Below are positions 18,701-27,638 of a stretch of 64,000 nt of DNA, piece after piece. Positions within the stretch are counted from its first letter, which is position 1. Each line of letters starts with the position of its first letter. Where the stretch lies: assembly GCA_019752045.1 (NCBI GenBank), contig JAIEMP010000007.1, forward strand, positions 62,001-126,000, read 5' to 3'. The notes below the pieces were generated by a model. That model searched no databases, was not told where the DNA came from, and saw nothing but the letters and a program-made list of their open reading frames with translations. Source of the stretch: Chitinophagaceae bacterium. Its GTDB lineage: Bacteria; Bacteroidota; Bacteroidia; Chitinophagales; Chitinophagaceae. Both the position numbers and the translations under genes were made by a program.

Positions 18701-19018
18701 TTATGCTTGCGCCGTTGGTCCGCCAAAATTGAGAGGGATCTGCATTTCTTCCAGATCACGAATAGATCCATTCGCCTGTTCAAAGCGTTGAATATTTTCT
18801 GTAAGCGCTTTCATAAAACGCTTGGCATGTTGCGGCGTAAAAATGATCCTCGATTTCACTTTACTCTTGGGAGTGCCGGGCATTACGTTTACAAAGTCAA
18901 TCACAAACTCTGCATGACTATGTGTAATGATGGCGAGGTTGGCATATTCACCTTCGGCTACTTCTTCTGTAATTTCAATGTTGAGCTGATTAGGGTTTAC
19001 ATTTTGCTGTTCGTCCAT
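18701..19018 (-). CDS. DUF3467 protein
   Basis: A 105-residue cytosolic protein matching DUF3467, with NIEITEEVAEGEYANLAIITHS, FVIDFVNVMPG and FTPQHAKRFMKALTENI. The family is widespread in Bacteroidota and has no established function. Start ATG 19016-19018. This is the last chromosomal gene before the integrated element. Confidence 0.8.
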   Translation of the reverse strand: MDEQQNVNPNQLNIEITEEVAEGEYANLAIITHSHAEFVIDFVNVMPGTPKSKVKSRIIFTPQHAKRFMKALTENIQRFEQANGSIRDLEEMQIPLNFGGPTAQA

Positions 19019-19083
19019 ATTATTAAGTTGAAGAGCAAATATACAACCTGAGATGAAGGGATGACTTGCCAGGGTCTAAAACA

Positions 19084-19113
19084 AAAAAGCTTCGAATAAA
19101 TTCGAAGCTTTTT
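19084..19113. terminator. Perfect hairpin, probable former tRNA terminator
   Basis: AAAAAGCTTCGAAT (19084-19097) and ATTCGAAGCTTTTT (19100-19113) pair over 14 bp with a 2-nt loop and T tracts on both sides. On the minus strand it lies directly after the tRNA 3'-end-like sequence at 19114-19126, the expected position of that tRNA's terminator. Confidence 0.8.
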
Positions 19114-19126
19114 GCGGACCGGACGG
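19114..19126 (-). other. Attachment site: 3' end of a tRNA (attL), Asp-like
   Basis: On the minus strand this reads CCGTCCGGTCCGC: three or four nucleotides of a T stem, a 7-nt acceptor strand CCGGTCC, discriminator G, then non-encoded CCA territory. Discriminator G and this acceptor strand fit tRNA-Asp. Beyond it the sequence (a 5-bp stem ACGGT/ACCGT with loop CTTGAGC) only loosely resembles a T arm, and no D or anticodon arm follows, so the tRNA is not complete here. A tyrosine recombinase gene lies 160 bp away, as expected for integration at a tRNA 3' end. Confidence 0.6.
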
Positions 19127-19288
19127 TGCTCAAGACCGTTTTGTTCCCCAAAAATAACTTTACTTTACTTTATTTATCTTAACACTAAATGCTGGTTCTT
19201 AAATATTTATAAACAACCCAGCATTTACTTCAGTTCTAACTTTATACAGCTTGGTAACACTTTTATAGACCTAAAAATAGACCAAGCT

Positions 19289-20581
19289 ATGCGTTATCCA
19301 ATTAAGCTTATTGCCCGAAAAGCAAAGGTAAACAAAAGTGGTGTTACACCCATCTCGTTGCAGTACTGCCATTCTGCTGACAAGCGTGTAGTATTAAGCA
19401 CTGGCATTAATATTCCATTTGAATACTGGAACAAAAAAACAGGAAGAATCTCCAAAGATTTACCCCCTGAATTCGGAGATGTGCAAATACTCGAAACATC
19501 TCTCACTCAAAAACTTCGTAAGGCCGAAGACATGGTAAGCTATGCATTGAAGCGGAGAAATACCTGCCCCATGAAATTCCTCAAGGAAAATTTCAACCGC
19601 AACGACAAATGGGGTTTTGAGCAAATGAGCGATGAAAAAAAATCATTGGATGTATTCTGCAATATTGATGATTACTCAAAAAGCAAAGAAGGTTCAGTAA
19701 AGAAATGTACCATCAACGTCATTAATGCCATGAAGGCTCATCTGAAATTGTTTGAAGAATACAGAAAGGAATCTATCACCTTTGATTCTTTCGATGCACA
19801 GTTTTACGAAGATTTTGTATCCTATCTCACTTATGAAATGCCGCAGGTGCGGAGAAAGGAATTAATAAAAGGATTAAAAGCAAACAGTGTTGGCAAAACC
19901 ATCAAACACCTGAAATCATTTTTGAGAGATCGGATACGGAAGAAGGTCATTCCGTTTATGGATTTAAGTGCATTCAAAGTAATGGAAGAAGAGGTGGATG
20001 CCATCTATCTAAGTTGGAAGGAACTTTCTGCCATATACCATCTTGACTTATCCAAACAGCCTCAGTTAGAAAAATACCGTGACTTATTTGTGCTAGGATG
20101 TTTAACTGGTTTTCGGTTTAGTGATTATTCAGATATTAAACCTGAAGAAGTGAGAGATGGCATGTTATACGTTAATCAAACCAAAACACACTCAACAGTT
20201 GTTGTACCATTAAAGAAAGATGCAAAGAAAATCCTGATTGATAAGTACAATATGCAAATGCCACAGGTAAGTAATGTTAACCTCAATTATCATATCAAAG
20301 AAGTAGCAAGGTTGGCAGGGATTGATGATCAAATTAAGATAACTCACAAACGGGGGAACAAGGTCACTGAAGAAATCAAGCCCAAGTATGCATGGGTTAC
20401 TTCACATACCTGTCGCCGCAGTTTTTGCACAAACGAATATTTAGATGGCACACCTACTAATCTTATTATGGCCATTAGCGGGCATAAAACCGAAAAGGCA
20501 TTTCGCCGCTATATAAAAGCCGACCAGGTGCAAAAAGCCCACATGATCAAAAAACTTTGGGATGATCGCCCTGGCTTATAA
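19289..20581 (+). CDS. Tyrosine recombinase (integrase) of the element
   Basis: A 430-residue site-specific integrase. The N-terminus (YPIKLIARKAKVNKSGVTPI) is the Bacteroidota arm-binding type. A SAM-like core-binding domain spans about 130-240. The catalytic domain has the Arg in LGCLTGFRFSDYSD (about 277), the HxxR box in SHTCRRSFCTNEYL (about 375), and the second His and nucleophilic Tyr in SGHKTEKAFRRYIKA (about 396-410). I use ATG 19289, because the TTG-started longer frame would translate the tRNA remnant. It lies next to the att site and is probably responsible for integration and excision. Confidence 0.9.
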   Translation: MRYPIKLIARKAKVNKSGVTPISLQYCHSADKRVVLSTGINIPFEYWNKKTGRISKDLPPEFGDVQILETSLTQKLRKAEDMVSYALKRRNTCPMKFLKENFNRNDKWGFEQMSDEKKSLDVFCNIDDYSKSKEGSVKKCTINVINAMKAHLKLFEEYRKESITFDSFDAQFYEDFVSYLTYEMPQVRRKELIKGLKANSVGKTIKHLKSFLRDRIRKKVIPFMDLSAFKVMEEEVDAIYLSWKELSAIYHLDLSKQPQLEKYRDLFVLGCLTGFRFSDYSDIKPEEVRDGMLYVNQTKTHSTVVVPLKKDAKKILIDKYNMQMPQVSNVNLNYHIKEVARLAGIDDQIKITHKRGNKVTEEIKPKYAWVTSHTCRRSFCTNEYLDGTPTNLIMAISGHKTEKAFRRYIKADQVQKAHMIKKLWDDRPGL

Positions 20582-20599
20582 AACATAAAATGAAGCAGT

Positions 20600-21703
20600 A
20601 TGAATACCGTGAGAAATCTGGAACAGTTGACCAATACAATTCAACAAACTAATCAATACTTTCTTTTACAGGCACAAAAGCAGGTGAATACAGCCCTTAC
20701 TCTACGCAATTGGGTCATCGGTTTTTATATCCTGGGATACGAACAATCCGGCAAAGACAGGGCGGATTATGGCTCTGGACTTTATAAAGCCATTGCGGAA
20801 CGACTGGCCCAGAACGGGATAAAATCAATCCGGGAGAGGCATTTATATCTGTGTAAGGATTTTTATTTGGCCTATCCCAAAATTTTGCGGACAGCGTCAG
20901 CAAAATCATATTTGATTGATTTTCAATCAACTGACTTTCTGCGGACAGTGTCCGCAGAAACAGCCCCTTTCAATGGCAAAGATCCTGATCTTAATACCCT
21001 CCTAACCCAACTCAGCTTCTCCCATTTTATTGAGCTTTTAAAGGCCGAAAACGGAATTAAAAGACGGTTTTACGAAGTAGAAGCCATCCGAAATAACTGG
21101 AGTGTAAGGACGTTAAAACGGGCCATCGAAAGCCTGTTGTGTGAGAGGACCGGGCTAAGTATTGACAAATCTGCCACCTTGAATGAGTTTGACAAGCAGC
21201 CCGAGGGCTTACCCGAGGCTCTATTCCGGAATACATATCTTCTTGAATTCCTCGGTCTGGAGGATAATACCCCTTACACCGAAAGCAACCTTGAAGAACG
21301 AATCATCACGAACCTGCAGTACTTCCTGCTTGAACTTGGTCGGGGCTTTTGTTTTGAACACCGGCAACGCCGTATCACTTTCGATAACCGGCATTATCGT
21401 ATTGACCTCGTCTTTTACCACCGAATACTCAAATGTCATGTGTTGTTGGATCTCAAGATTGGCGAATTTGATCATGCAGATGCTGGACAAATGAACATGT
21501 ACCTGAACTATTACAAAGAAAACGAAAGTCATAATGGAGATAATCCGCCCATTGGTATTGTTCTTTGCAGTAGTAAAAACGAAGCATTAGTAAAATATGC
21601 TACTATGGGCTTGCCGCAGTCAATATTTGTTAGCAAGTATTTGGTGAATTTGCCAAGTGAGCAGGAATTGTTGAAGATTGTAGAGGAAGAAAGGGAGAAA
21701 TAA
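20600..21703 (+). CDS. DUF1016/YhcG-type PD-(D/E)XK nuclease
   Basis: A 367-residue protein of the YhcG family. The N-terminal DUF1016 helical domain (about 20-180; LRNWVIGFYILGYEQSGKDR and SIRERHLYLCKDFY) precedes a PD-(D/E)XK nuclease domain (about 205-350) with D269 in HYRIDLVFYH and D284-L-K286 in VLLDLKIGEF. Family members travel with restriction systems and mobile DNA. Their biological role is not settled. Between the domains the DNA holds a perfect palindrome (20936-20960) coding for FLRTVSAE, and an imperfect protein repeat ILRTASAK/FLRTVSAE. It lies 18 bp after the integrase. Confidence 0.85.
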   Translation: MNTVRNLEQLTNTIQQTNQYFLLQAQKQVNTALTLRNWVIGFYILGYEQSGKDRADYGSGLYKAIAERLAQNGIKSIRERHLYLCKDFYLAYPKILRTASAKSYLIDFQSTDFLRTVSAETAPFNGKDPDLNTLLTQLSFSHFIELLKAENGIKRRFYEVEAIRNNWSVRTLKRAIESLLCERTGLSIDKSATLNEFDKQPEGLPEALFRNTYLLEFLGLEDNTPYTESNLEERIITNLQYFLLELGRGFCFEHRQRRITFDNRHYRIDLVFYHRILKCHVLLDLKIGEFDHADAGQMNMYLNYYKENESHNGDNPPIGIVLCSSKNEALVKYATMGLPQSIFVSKYLVNLPSEQELLKIVEEEREK

Positions 21704-21776
21704 GTTTTATGATACCCGCTTCAGTTTTTAATGGCATCTTTTGTCACAATCACTTCATTGGTTGGTTAAAATGGCA

Positions 21777-22430
21777 TCAGGATAAATCAAGCATGAAATG
21801 TTTCAACATATGGCTTGAGGTTCCGTCATGCTTTGAAAAATATCTGTAACTAACATTCTGAATCTTATCCTTAACCAACATCTCTTTAGCTCTGTTTTCG
21901 GTAATAAGTATCTTATTTAGAAGCTCAACTATTTTATGACTCTTACCTTCTAATATATACCCAAGAAGACACCCGTTCGGGTATCTGCCATTGGTAAAAT
22001 TGGCTATTCCTGTTTCAATATATCTTTTCCTAAGTTTATGGGCATCCACAATAGCACCGGTTGATTTTTTAGTCCAGTTATTTTCTGCTAAATTTTTTGC
22101 TTCCATGTAATACTCAACTTCAACATTTGAGTTCCATACAGAATATTTAATATCAATTCGGGGAGATTTATCTGCATCTTGCAATCCATCATAAGTTTCA
22201 TCTGAATCAAGATAGCTTTCCCTTTCCAAATGAATTTGTAAATCTGCCCTTCGTGAGCTTTTCTTCATAAACCCAACCAAATGTGCTGTTATATTATTTT
22301 CGCTTTCCTCACTTACTTTACGATTAGAATTTTGAAGAGAAGTATATGCATCCAATAGAAGGTAAATGCAATTACCCTCGAATTTTGCCTTGAATAGGTT
22401 TATTATGTCTTGGTTTAGTTTGCCGTTCAT
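21777..22430 (-). CDS. Putative restriction endonuclease subunit (PD-(D/E)XK-like)
   Basis: A 217-residue protein translationally coupled to the upstream methyltransferase: the stop TAA and this ATG share one base (TAATG). A plausible nuclease core is visible. RIDIKYSV carries D93, followed by VEYYMEAKNL with E110 and K112, so D-x16-E-A-K. A family name is not clear to me. By position and motif it is best read as the cleavage subunit of a split Eco57I-like system, but it could also be an accessory protein. It is AT-rich relative to the chromosomal flanks. Confidence 0.6.
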   Translation of the reverse strand: MNGKLNQDIINLFKAKFEGNCIYLLLDAYTSLQNSNRKVSEESENNITAHLVGFMKKSSRRADLQIHLERESYLDSDETYDGLQDADKSPRIDIKYSVWNSNVEVEYYMEAKNLAENNWTKKSTGAIVDAHKLRKRYIETGIANFTNGRYPNGCLLGYILEGKSHKIVELLNKILITENRAKEMLVKDKIQNVSYRYFSKHDGTSSHMLKHFMLDLS

Positions 22431-25400
22431 TATGACATTTTCAGAATTTCACTCACTAATTCCTTTGCATCATTTAGTGCCATTGAACGGCTCCAAAATC
22501 TTTTTTGATTTGGTTTGATTATGTAAATGTCATTCCCATCATAATATTTTATTTGTTTTTGGATATAAATGTTCTTTGCTAATGTTTTGAGAGTATACTT
22601 GTTTATTACAGATAGATACTCTTCGTAAGCTTCTGAGCCAAATGATTCTATCTCCTTCTTTTTCTTATCAAAAGTTAATTTTACAATATTTAATGGAACT
22701 CCTTTTCGGATTTCAAAAACAGAAGAATTAACAATCAGTTTTTCTGAGGAAAGGTATTCGGTTAACTCTGTACTAATTGTAGCCCCATAAGCTTTATTTT
22801 CTGTTCCCGTTATAGGCTTTAGTGCTGATGATTTATGCCCATCAAATAACAGGCTAACACCTGTGTTGATAAAATCGTCTATTAAGATGCGTTCTTTAGC
22901 CGATAAAGAAAAGAGATTAAAAACAATACCATTGATATCTTTTTCCAAATCAGAAATATCAATGTTCATTGGAAAATTTTCCGTTATTCGGGTCTTGATT
23001 TCGTCTGACTTTTCTGCTAATTGCTCATAAATTTTCTCATCATAGTTTATGGGCAAGTTATAAATCTCATTTGTTTGAATTTCTTCTCTTTCAATTCCTA
23101 TGGAAGATGAAATAAGAAAGAGATAGTATGTTGCCAAAGTTGAATTAACAATTGATGCGATGGATTGCAAAAGCTGTTTTGAGCCTCCTGCAACACCTAA
23201 AACCTTACTATTGAATGTGCAATTTTTATCAAGATATGAGGCACATAATTTTTTATCACTTAATCCTTTTTTGATAATTAAATGCGGCGAATAAAATACT
23301 TCTTTTTTATTTAGTCTCCTGAAGTCCTTGATTTCTTTTAAAGGATTATTTCCCTGAATTTTATAGTATTTTTTATATATAAGAGCCGATGCTTCTGTTA
23401 CATCATCAATCAACTTACCGAACTCGTTTCGTGAAGTGAAGTATCGCTTAATGTTTTCTGGCTTCAAATATGGAAGTTTGGCAATATCTTCACTATGAAT
23501 AGGCTTCTCTGTTGTACTGTCCATAAATTGCAATCCAAGCCCTTTAATAAGTTTTTTCTCCTTAAACAGGTCAGACAGGGTTGCCAACTCTTCTAACTTG
23601 GTAATCAAATTAAAATCCTCCAACGTTCCCCACATAGCAATCTTCCAGATTTGAGTAGAGGGGTTTTGGCACTCATTTCTTGGAAGAAATTTTATATCTG
23701 TAGAATCAATTATTACTCCTTCTGTTAAACTGCTTTTCACATAGGTTTTAGGAGCCCAGTATTCAATAGTAGTACTTTGTTTTAGTGGTAGTTTACTTTG
23801 GTAAAATGCAATGCTAACAGGGCCTACCGCAGAGGAAAAAAGTTGCCCTCCAAATGTTTTCGGCGTCTTTCTAAATATTGAGAAGTTGTAAACCTTTTCG
23901 ACATAGGTGTCGTTAAATAACCATCTTCTAAAATTCTTAAATGTTCCTTCCTTATTGGTTAAAATCTTGGTATTAAATATTAAAGCTATTGAACCTGTTG
24001 GAGCAAAGTCGATTGATTTATGCAAAAAAGGGACTACCATATCTTGCCCAAAGTCATTTTTGGTACAGTAATCCTTAATAGAAGGGAGGTCAATTTTAGA
24101 ACCAAATGGAGGATTTCCCACTACTAAATCAATGTTGCCAAAACAATCTGCTGCCACCTCACCTATACTATCTTGCCTGAGTAAATTATTGCCTTGTTTT
24201 TTTAGGGCTTTATCTTTCGGGTCGAAAATTAGATAAGGGAATTTATACCGTTTATCAATCCATAAGGTTCTTGGATTTAAATGCTCCAGCATTGCAAGAT
24301 ATAAACTGAAAGCGGTAACCCTAATTGCCAGTCGGTCGTATTCAATCCCAAAAATATTTTGTTCAAGAATTTCTCGTAAATCGCTAAAGCTTATTTGTAG
24401 TCCGGGATGTGCATTCTTCCATCGCTTAACTAATCGTTTGAAGCTTTCGACTAAGAAAATCCCGGAACCACAAGCAGGGTCAAGTATTTTAAACTGCCAT
24501 TGTGTTTCTTTTTTGAATTTTAGTTTTTCATTTAATATTAACTCCACCAATGATGGTGGAGTATAATATTGCCCTGCTTTTTCTTTTTGGCTTTCTTTAA
24601 ATTCTTCCAGAAAATGCTCATAGATTTCACTTAGTAAGTCAATTTGAATTATATCGAACCGGAAGAGCCTCCACTCATTAAACAATTTTGGTGTGCCAGT
24701 TAAATCACCATCAAAAAGGCATTTTTTTATTACATCAAGATGTTTCACTGTAACGGCCTTCTTTTCTCCGGGTATTAATGGAAATACATTTCCATTAAAG
24801 TGGTCTTCCACTTTTTCAAAAATTGAATACGTTGAATCTTTATCGGCTAGAATATCAATATAGCTGGTAGCACCCTGCAATATTTTTTTATACAAATTGG
24901 TTTCTTTTGCTGCACCTTTATCTTCCAAGTACATAATGAAGATTGAACGCATCAATAAACTATGAATGACTTCTTCAGATAATTCTAATTTCTTAAGCTC
25001 CTTTGCAGCATTCAAAAGTGATTTAACCAAATATTTATCAATTCTTTCCTGCAATGAAATTTTATCTCTGAGTTTGTTTTCCGTAGTCCATAAGAGTCCG
25101 CAATCAACAGCAACTCTCGAAAATAATTCTTTGATGTTTTGAAGTGCTTTCAAATTATCAAAATCAGAACGAGTAATTTCTAATTTTTCTAATTCGTCAG
25201 ATAATTTAAGGGTTGTATTCTCGTAATTGAAAGGTCTTTTTGAACAGTTATAAATTCTAATTTCTGTTTTGGAGAGAATAAATAAAAATATAACTTTTCG
25301 ATAGTTCCAACAGAGATGTTGAATCCGGGCAATATCTTTTAGTGCATTATCATCGAAATGATTTACTTCCTTAAATAAAATAGCGGGATAATCACCTGAA

Positions 25401-25519
25401 AAATAAACTTTATCAACTCCTAAATAACTTATTTCTTCCAAATCAGGAGAAAGGTTTTCTTTATGCAAATTTTGGACCTCTGTGAAATCGAAATCAATAT
25501 AAAATTCCTTTGGAGTCAT
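22430..25519 (-). CDS. Eco57I-like N6-adenine DNA methyltransferase
   Basis: A 1029-residue type II (IIG-like) adenine methyltransferase. The N-terminal helical region (1-300) is followed by GQYYTPPSLVELIL (about 317), SAM motif I KILDPACGSGIFLVESF (about 344-360) and the catalytic NPPFGSKID (469-477). The C-terminal 450 residues form a target-recognition region, with VAGGSKQLLQSIASIVNSTL typical of the family. The N-terminus has no clear PD-(D/E)XK motif, and cleavage may be provided by the coupled 217-residue protein. It is the first gene of a two-gene operon. A promoter-like TATTTTTG lies about 33-40 bp upstream of the ATG. Confidence 0.88.
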   Translation of the reverse strand: MTPKEFYIDFDFTEVQNLHKENLSPDLEEISYLGVDKVYFSGDYPAILFKEVNHFDDNALKDIARIQHLCWNYRKVIFLFILSKTEIRIYNCSKRPFNYENTTLKLSDELEKLEITRSDFDNLKALQNIKELFSRVAVDCGLLWTTENKLRDKISLQERIDKYLVKSLLNAAKELKKLELSEEVIHSLLMRSIFIMYLEDKGAAKETNLYKKILQGATSYIDILADKDSTYSIFEKVEDHFNGNVFPLIPGEKKAVTVKHLDVIKKCLFDGDLTGTPKLFNEWRLFRFDIIQIDLLSEIYEHFLEEFKESQKEKAGQYYTPPSLVELILNEKLKFKKETQWQFKILDPACGSGIFLVESFKRLVKRWKNAHPGLQISFSDLREILEQNIFGIEYDRLAIRVTAFSLYLAMLEHLNPRTLWIDKRYKFPYLIFDPKDKALKKQGNNLLRQDSIGEVAADCFGNIDLVVGNPPFGSKIDLPSIKDYCTKNDFGQDMVVPFLHKSIDFAPTGSIALIFNTKILTNKEGTFKNFRRWLFNDTYVEKVYNFSIFRKTPKTFGGQLFSSAVGPVSIAFYQSKLPLKQSTTIEYWAPKTYVKSSLTEGVIIDSTDIKFLPRNECQNPSTQIWKIAMWGTLEDFNLITKLEELATLSDLFKEKKLIKGLGLQFMDSTTEKPIHSEDIAKLPYLKPENIKRYFTSRNEFGKLIDDVTEASALIYKKYYKIQGNNPLKEIKDFRRLNKKEVFYSPHLIIKKGLSDKKLCASYLDKNCTFNSKVLGVAGGSKQLLQSIASIVNSTLATYYLFLISSSIGIEREEIQTNEIYNLPINYDEKIYEQLAEKSDEIKTRITENFPMNIDISDLEKDINGIVFNLFSLSAKERILIDDFINTGVSLLFDGHKSSALKPITGTENKAYGATISTELTEYLSSEKLIVNSSVFEIRKGVPLNIVKLTFDKKKKEIESFGSEAYEEYLSVINKYTLKTLAKNIYIQKQIKYYDGNDIYIIKPNQKRFWSRSMALNDAKELVSEILKMS

Positions 25520-25551
25520 AAGTTTATGGGCCTGAAAATGGTCGGTTTGTT

Positions 25552-25559
25552 CAAAAATA
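25552..25559 (-). promoter_or_regulatory. Candidate -7 box of the R-M operon
   Basis: On the minus strand TATTTTTG matches the Bacteroidota TAnnTTTG -7 element, 32-40 nt before the methyltransferase ATG. The matching -33 TTG is not clear at the expected distance, so support is partial. Confidence 0.35.
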
Positions 25560-25658
25560 CTAAAATAATTAGTTTTTTTGAAAATTCTTTGGCCAAATTT
25601 AATGGATTACATGGGTTTAGGATTACTAAAATTGGCCGGCTCAGCATCTAATTTTCAA

Positions 25659-27623
25659 CTATTTATCACCTATTTGCTCCTTCAATCTCCTAACTTCCTC
25701 CGCAATCAGCCTTTTCACCTCCATTTTCACCTGGTAAAAATTATCCATCACCTGTTGCTGGGTTACGTTGGATACAACGGGGATGTTTTTGTAAGCGGCT
25801 ACTTCAGCATTTAACTTATCGGCATCATTCATTATCTCTGCATGAAACATTTTGAGTTTTATTTTTTCGTGGGGATCATCAGCAACCATACCTACAAATT
25901 CACCAGAAGAAAGTGCAGCGATTTTGCTGGCCGGTATGGCGCTGTCCAGTTGTTTGGAATGGCTTATTGATGTATCGGTACGGTTTACGGAAACACTCTG
26001 CCGGTCCTGCATAATTTTTCCGAAACGTTCCGATAAGAGTTTGGAAGTTTCTCCCATTACCTGGCCACTAATGATGTTACCGGTAATGTTTACAATCACA
26101 TCTGCCTGTTCTTTTCCATAATCTTTTTTCAACTGGCTAAAATCCTGCATGGCCAAAGTAGTGGCTACTTTGTTACTCCGGGCAGTAGCAATGAGACTAT
26201 CAATGTTGTTGAAATAAATGGTTGGGAATTCATCAAACACCAAACTGCATTTATGCATTCCTTTCTTGTTTACCTGTCGAACCAATCTTGAAATGTATAG
26301 CGATAACACAGCTCCGTAGATCTGCTGTTTTTCCGGGTTGTTGCCAACACAAACAATCTTCGGATGCATCGGATTGTTAATGTCTAACGTAAAATCATTT
26401 CCACTCAATACCCAATATAGTTGTGGGGAAGCCAAACGAGCCATACCAATTTTTGCAGAAGCTACTTGTCCTTCTAATTGCTCCATCGCATCGTTCTGAT
26501 AGGCTGTGATGAACGGATTTACCAGTACTTCAATTTCAGGTTGAGTATTTAGTACAGGAAACAGTTCATCATACTCTGCCTGCATCAGCTCTATAACATG
26601 CGGCAGTGTACAATATTTTCCGTCATTGTATTTTCTCAAAAACCAAATGATGGCGGTTACAAAGTTGATGGGTGATTCTACAAAGAAGTCCCCTTGCTTA
26701 TTAATCCATTCCCTGTTTAATCCTAACAAAATTGTCCTTGCACTTTCTGTTGCGTCAGTTATATCATTCATCGTAGATGGATCTAATGGATTGCAGCGGT
26801 GTGATACAGAAAGATTGTCAAAGTTTATAACGTAGAACGATGGCTTTACAGCATAACGATGTTTATTATGTTGCAGCCAATTGTAAACAATCCTGCTTAG
26901 ATCATCATACTTAAAATCATACACAAACATGGCAAAGCCTTTTTCAATATGCTGCTTGATGACATGCTGGATAACAAACCAACTTTTACCTGCACCTGGG
27001 CTGCCGATGACCAATAACCCCCGAAATGGATTGATGATGTTTATCCAACTCTTTCTTATCTGTCGCTTCAAATTATATTTGGCGGGAAGGTTGATGGAGT
27101 ATTCGTTGGTGAGTAATCTTTCTTCCTGCGGAAAGGTTTCATTCAATGTATTGAAAACATCATCAGAAAGATTTAATTTGATTAAACGGCTCAACAAGTT
27201 ACCACCTGCCAATATCAATAAGAACCCGATTCCTGTAACGGCGATATAAACGACCGCTACAATTTCAGCAGCTTCATTCAATCTAAAGAACCAACTGCTG
27301 CCAAAAAATAGCAGCAACCCAATTAGCAAATACGCAGCAATACTTCGCTTGTTTATCTTCTCATCTTTTTTACCCTGTGCCCCGAGCAAAGAAATGATCA
27401 GCAAACCCACAGCAATCAGCTTCGAAATAAATATATCCTTGAACAAACCCGTCTGGCTAATGTTTTTCATCAGTCTGTCTGTAATGACACTGGTGATTTC
27501 CCAATGCTCAAAAGCCCGGTAACAGAAATAATAAAAATGCAGCAGCAAAATAAATATGCTGGCAAATCTTGTAAGGTTAATTATTTTCCGCAACCCCTGT
27601 TCATTCTCTCCTGTAACTGACAT
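25659..27623 (-). CDS. VirD4/TraG-type coupling protein (mobilisation)
   Basis: A 654-residue inner-membrane ATPase that brings the relaxase-DNA complex to a type IV secretion channel. The first 150 residues hold four hydrophobic segments. Walker A is VIGSPGAGKSWF (207-214), Walker B is in KCSLVFDEFPTIYF, and a TraG-like TIATARSNKVATTLAMQDFSQL follows. NITGNIISGQVMGETS and the C-terminal TraM-recognition-like part complete it. The four N-terminal helices and length match coupling proteins of Bacteroidota mobilizable elements. It lies 15 bp downstream of the relaxase gene on the same strand. Confidence 0.88.
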   Translation of the reverse strand: MSVTGENEQGLRKIINLTRFASIFILLLHFYYFCYRAFEHWEITSVITDRLMKNISQTGLFKDIFISKLIAVGLLIISLLGAQGKKDEKINKRSIAAYLLIGLLLFFGSSWFFRLNEAAEIVAVVYIAVTGIGFLLILAGGNLLSRLIKLNLSDDVFNTLNETFPQEERLLTNEYSINLPAKYNLKRQIRKSWINIINPFRGLLVIGSPGAGKSWFVIQHVIKQHIEKGFAMFVYDFKYDDLSRIVYNWLQHNKHRYAVKPSFYVINFDNLSVSHRCNPLDPSTMNDITDATESARTILLGLNREWINKQGDFFVESPINFVTAIIWFLRKYNDGKYCTLPHVIELMQAEYDELFPVLNTQPEIEVLVNPFITAYQNDAMEQLEGQVASAKIGMARLASPQLYWVLSGNDFTLDINNPMHPKIVCVGNNPEKQQIYGAVLSLYISRLVRQVNKKGMHKCSLVFDEFPTIYFNNIDSLIATARSNKVATTLAMQDFSQLKKDYGKEQADVIVNITGNIISGQVMGETSKLLSERFGKIMQDRQSVSVNRTDTSISHSKQLDSAIPASKIAALSSGEFVGMVADDPHEKIKLKMFHAEIMNDADKLNAEVAAYKNIPVVSNVTQQQVMDNFYQVKMEVKRLIAEEVRRLKEQIGDK

Positions 27624-27638
27624 AAAATATTTGTTGTG

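Noticed and set aside
19114-19190. A complete tRNA on the minus strand
   Set aside because: Only the last 13 nt and a loose T-arm look-alike are present. No anticodon arm, D arm or matching 5' acceptor strand follows.
19112-19288. N-terminal extension of the integrase from a TTG codon
   Set aside because: It would translate the tRNA-like att sequence and AT-rich leader. The conserved arm-binding domain starts right after ATG 19289.
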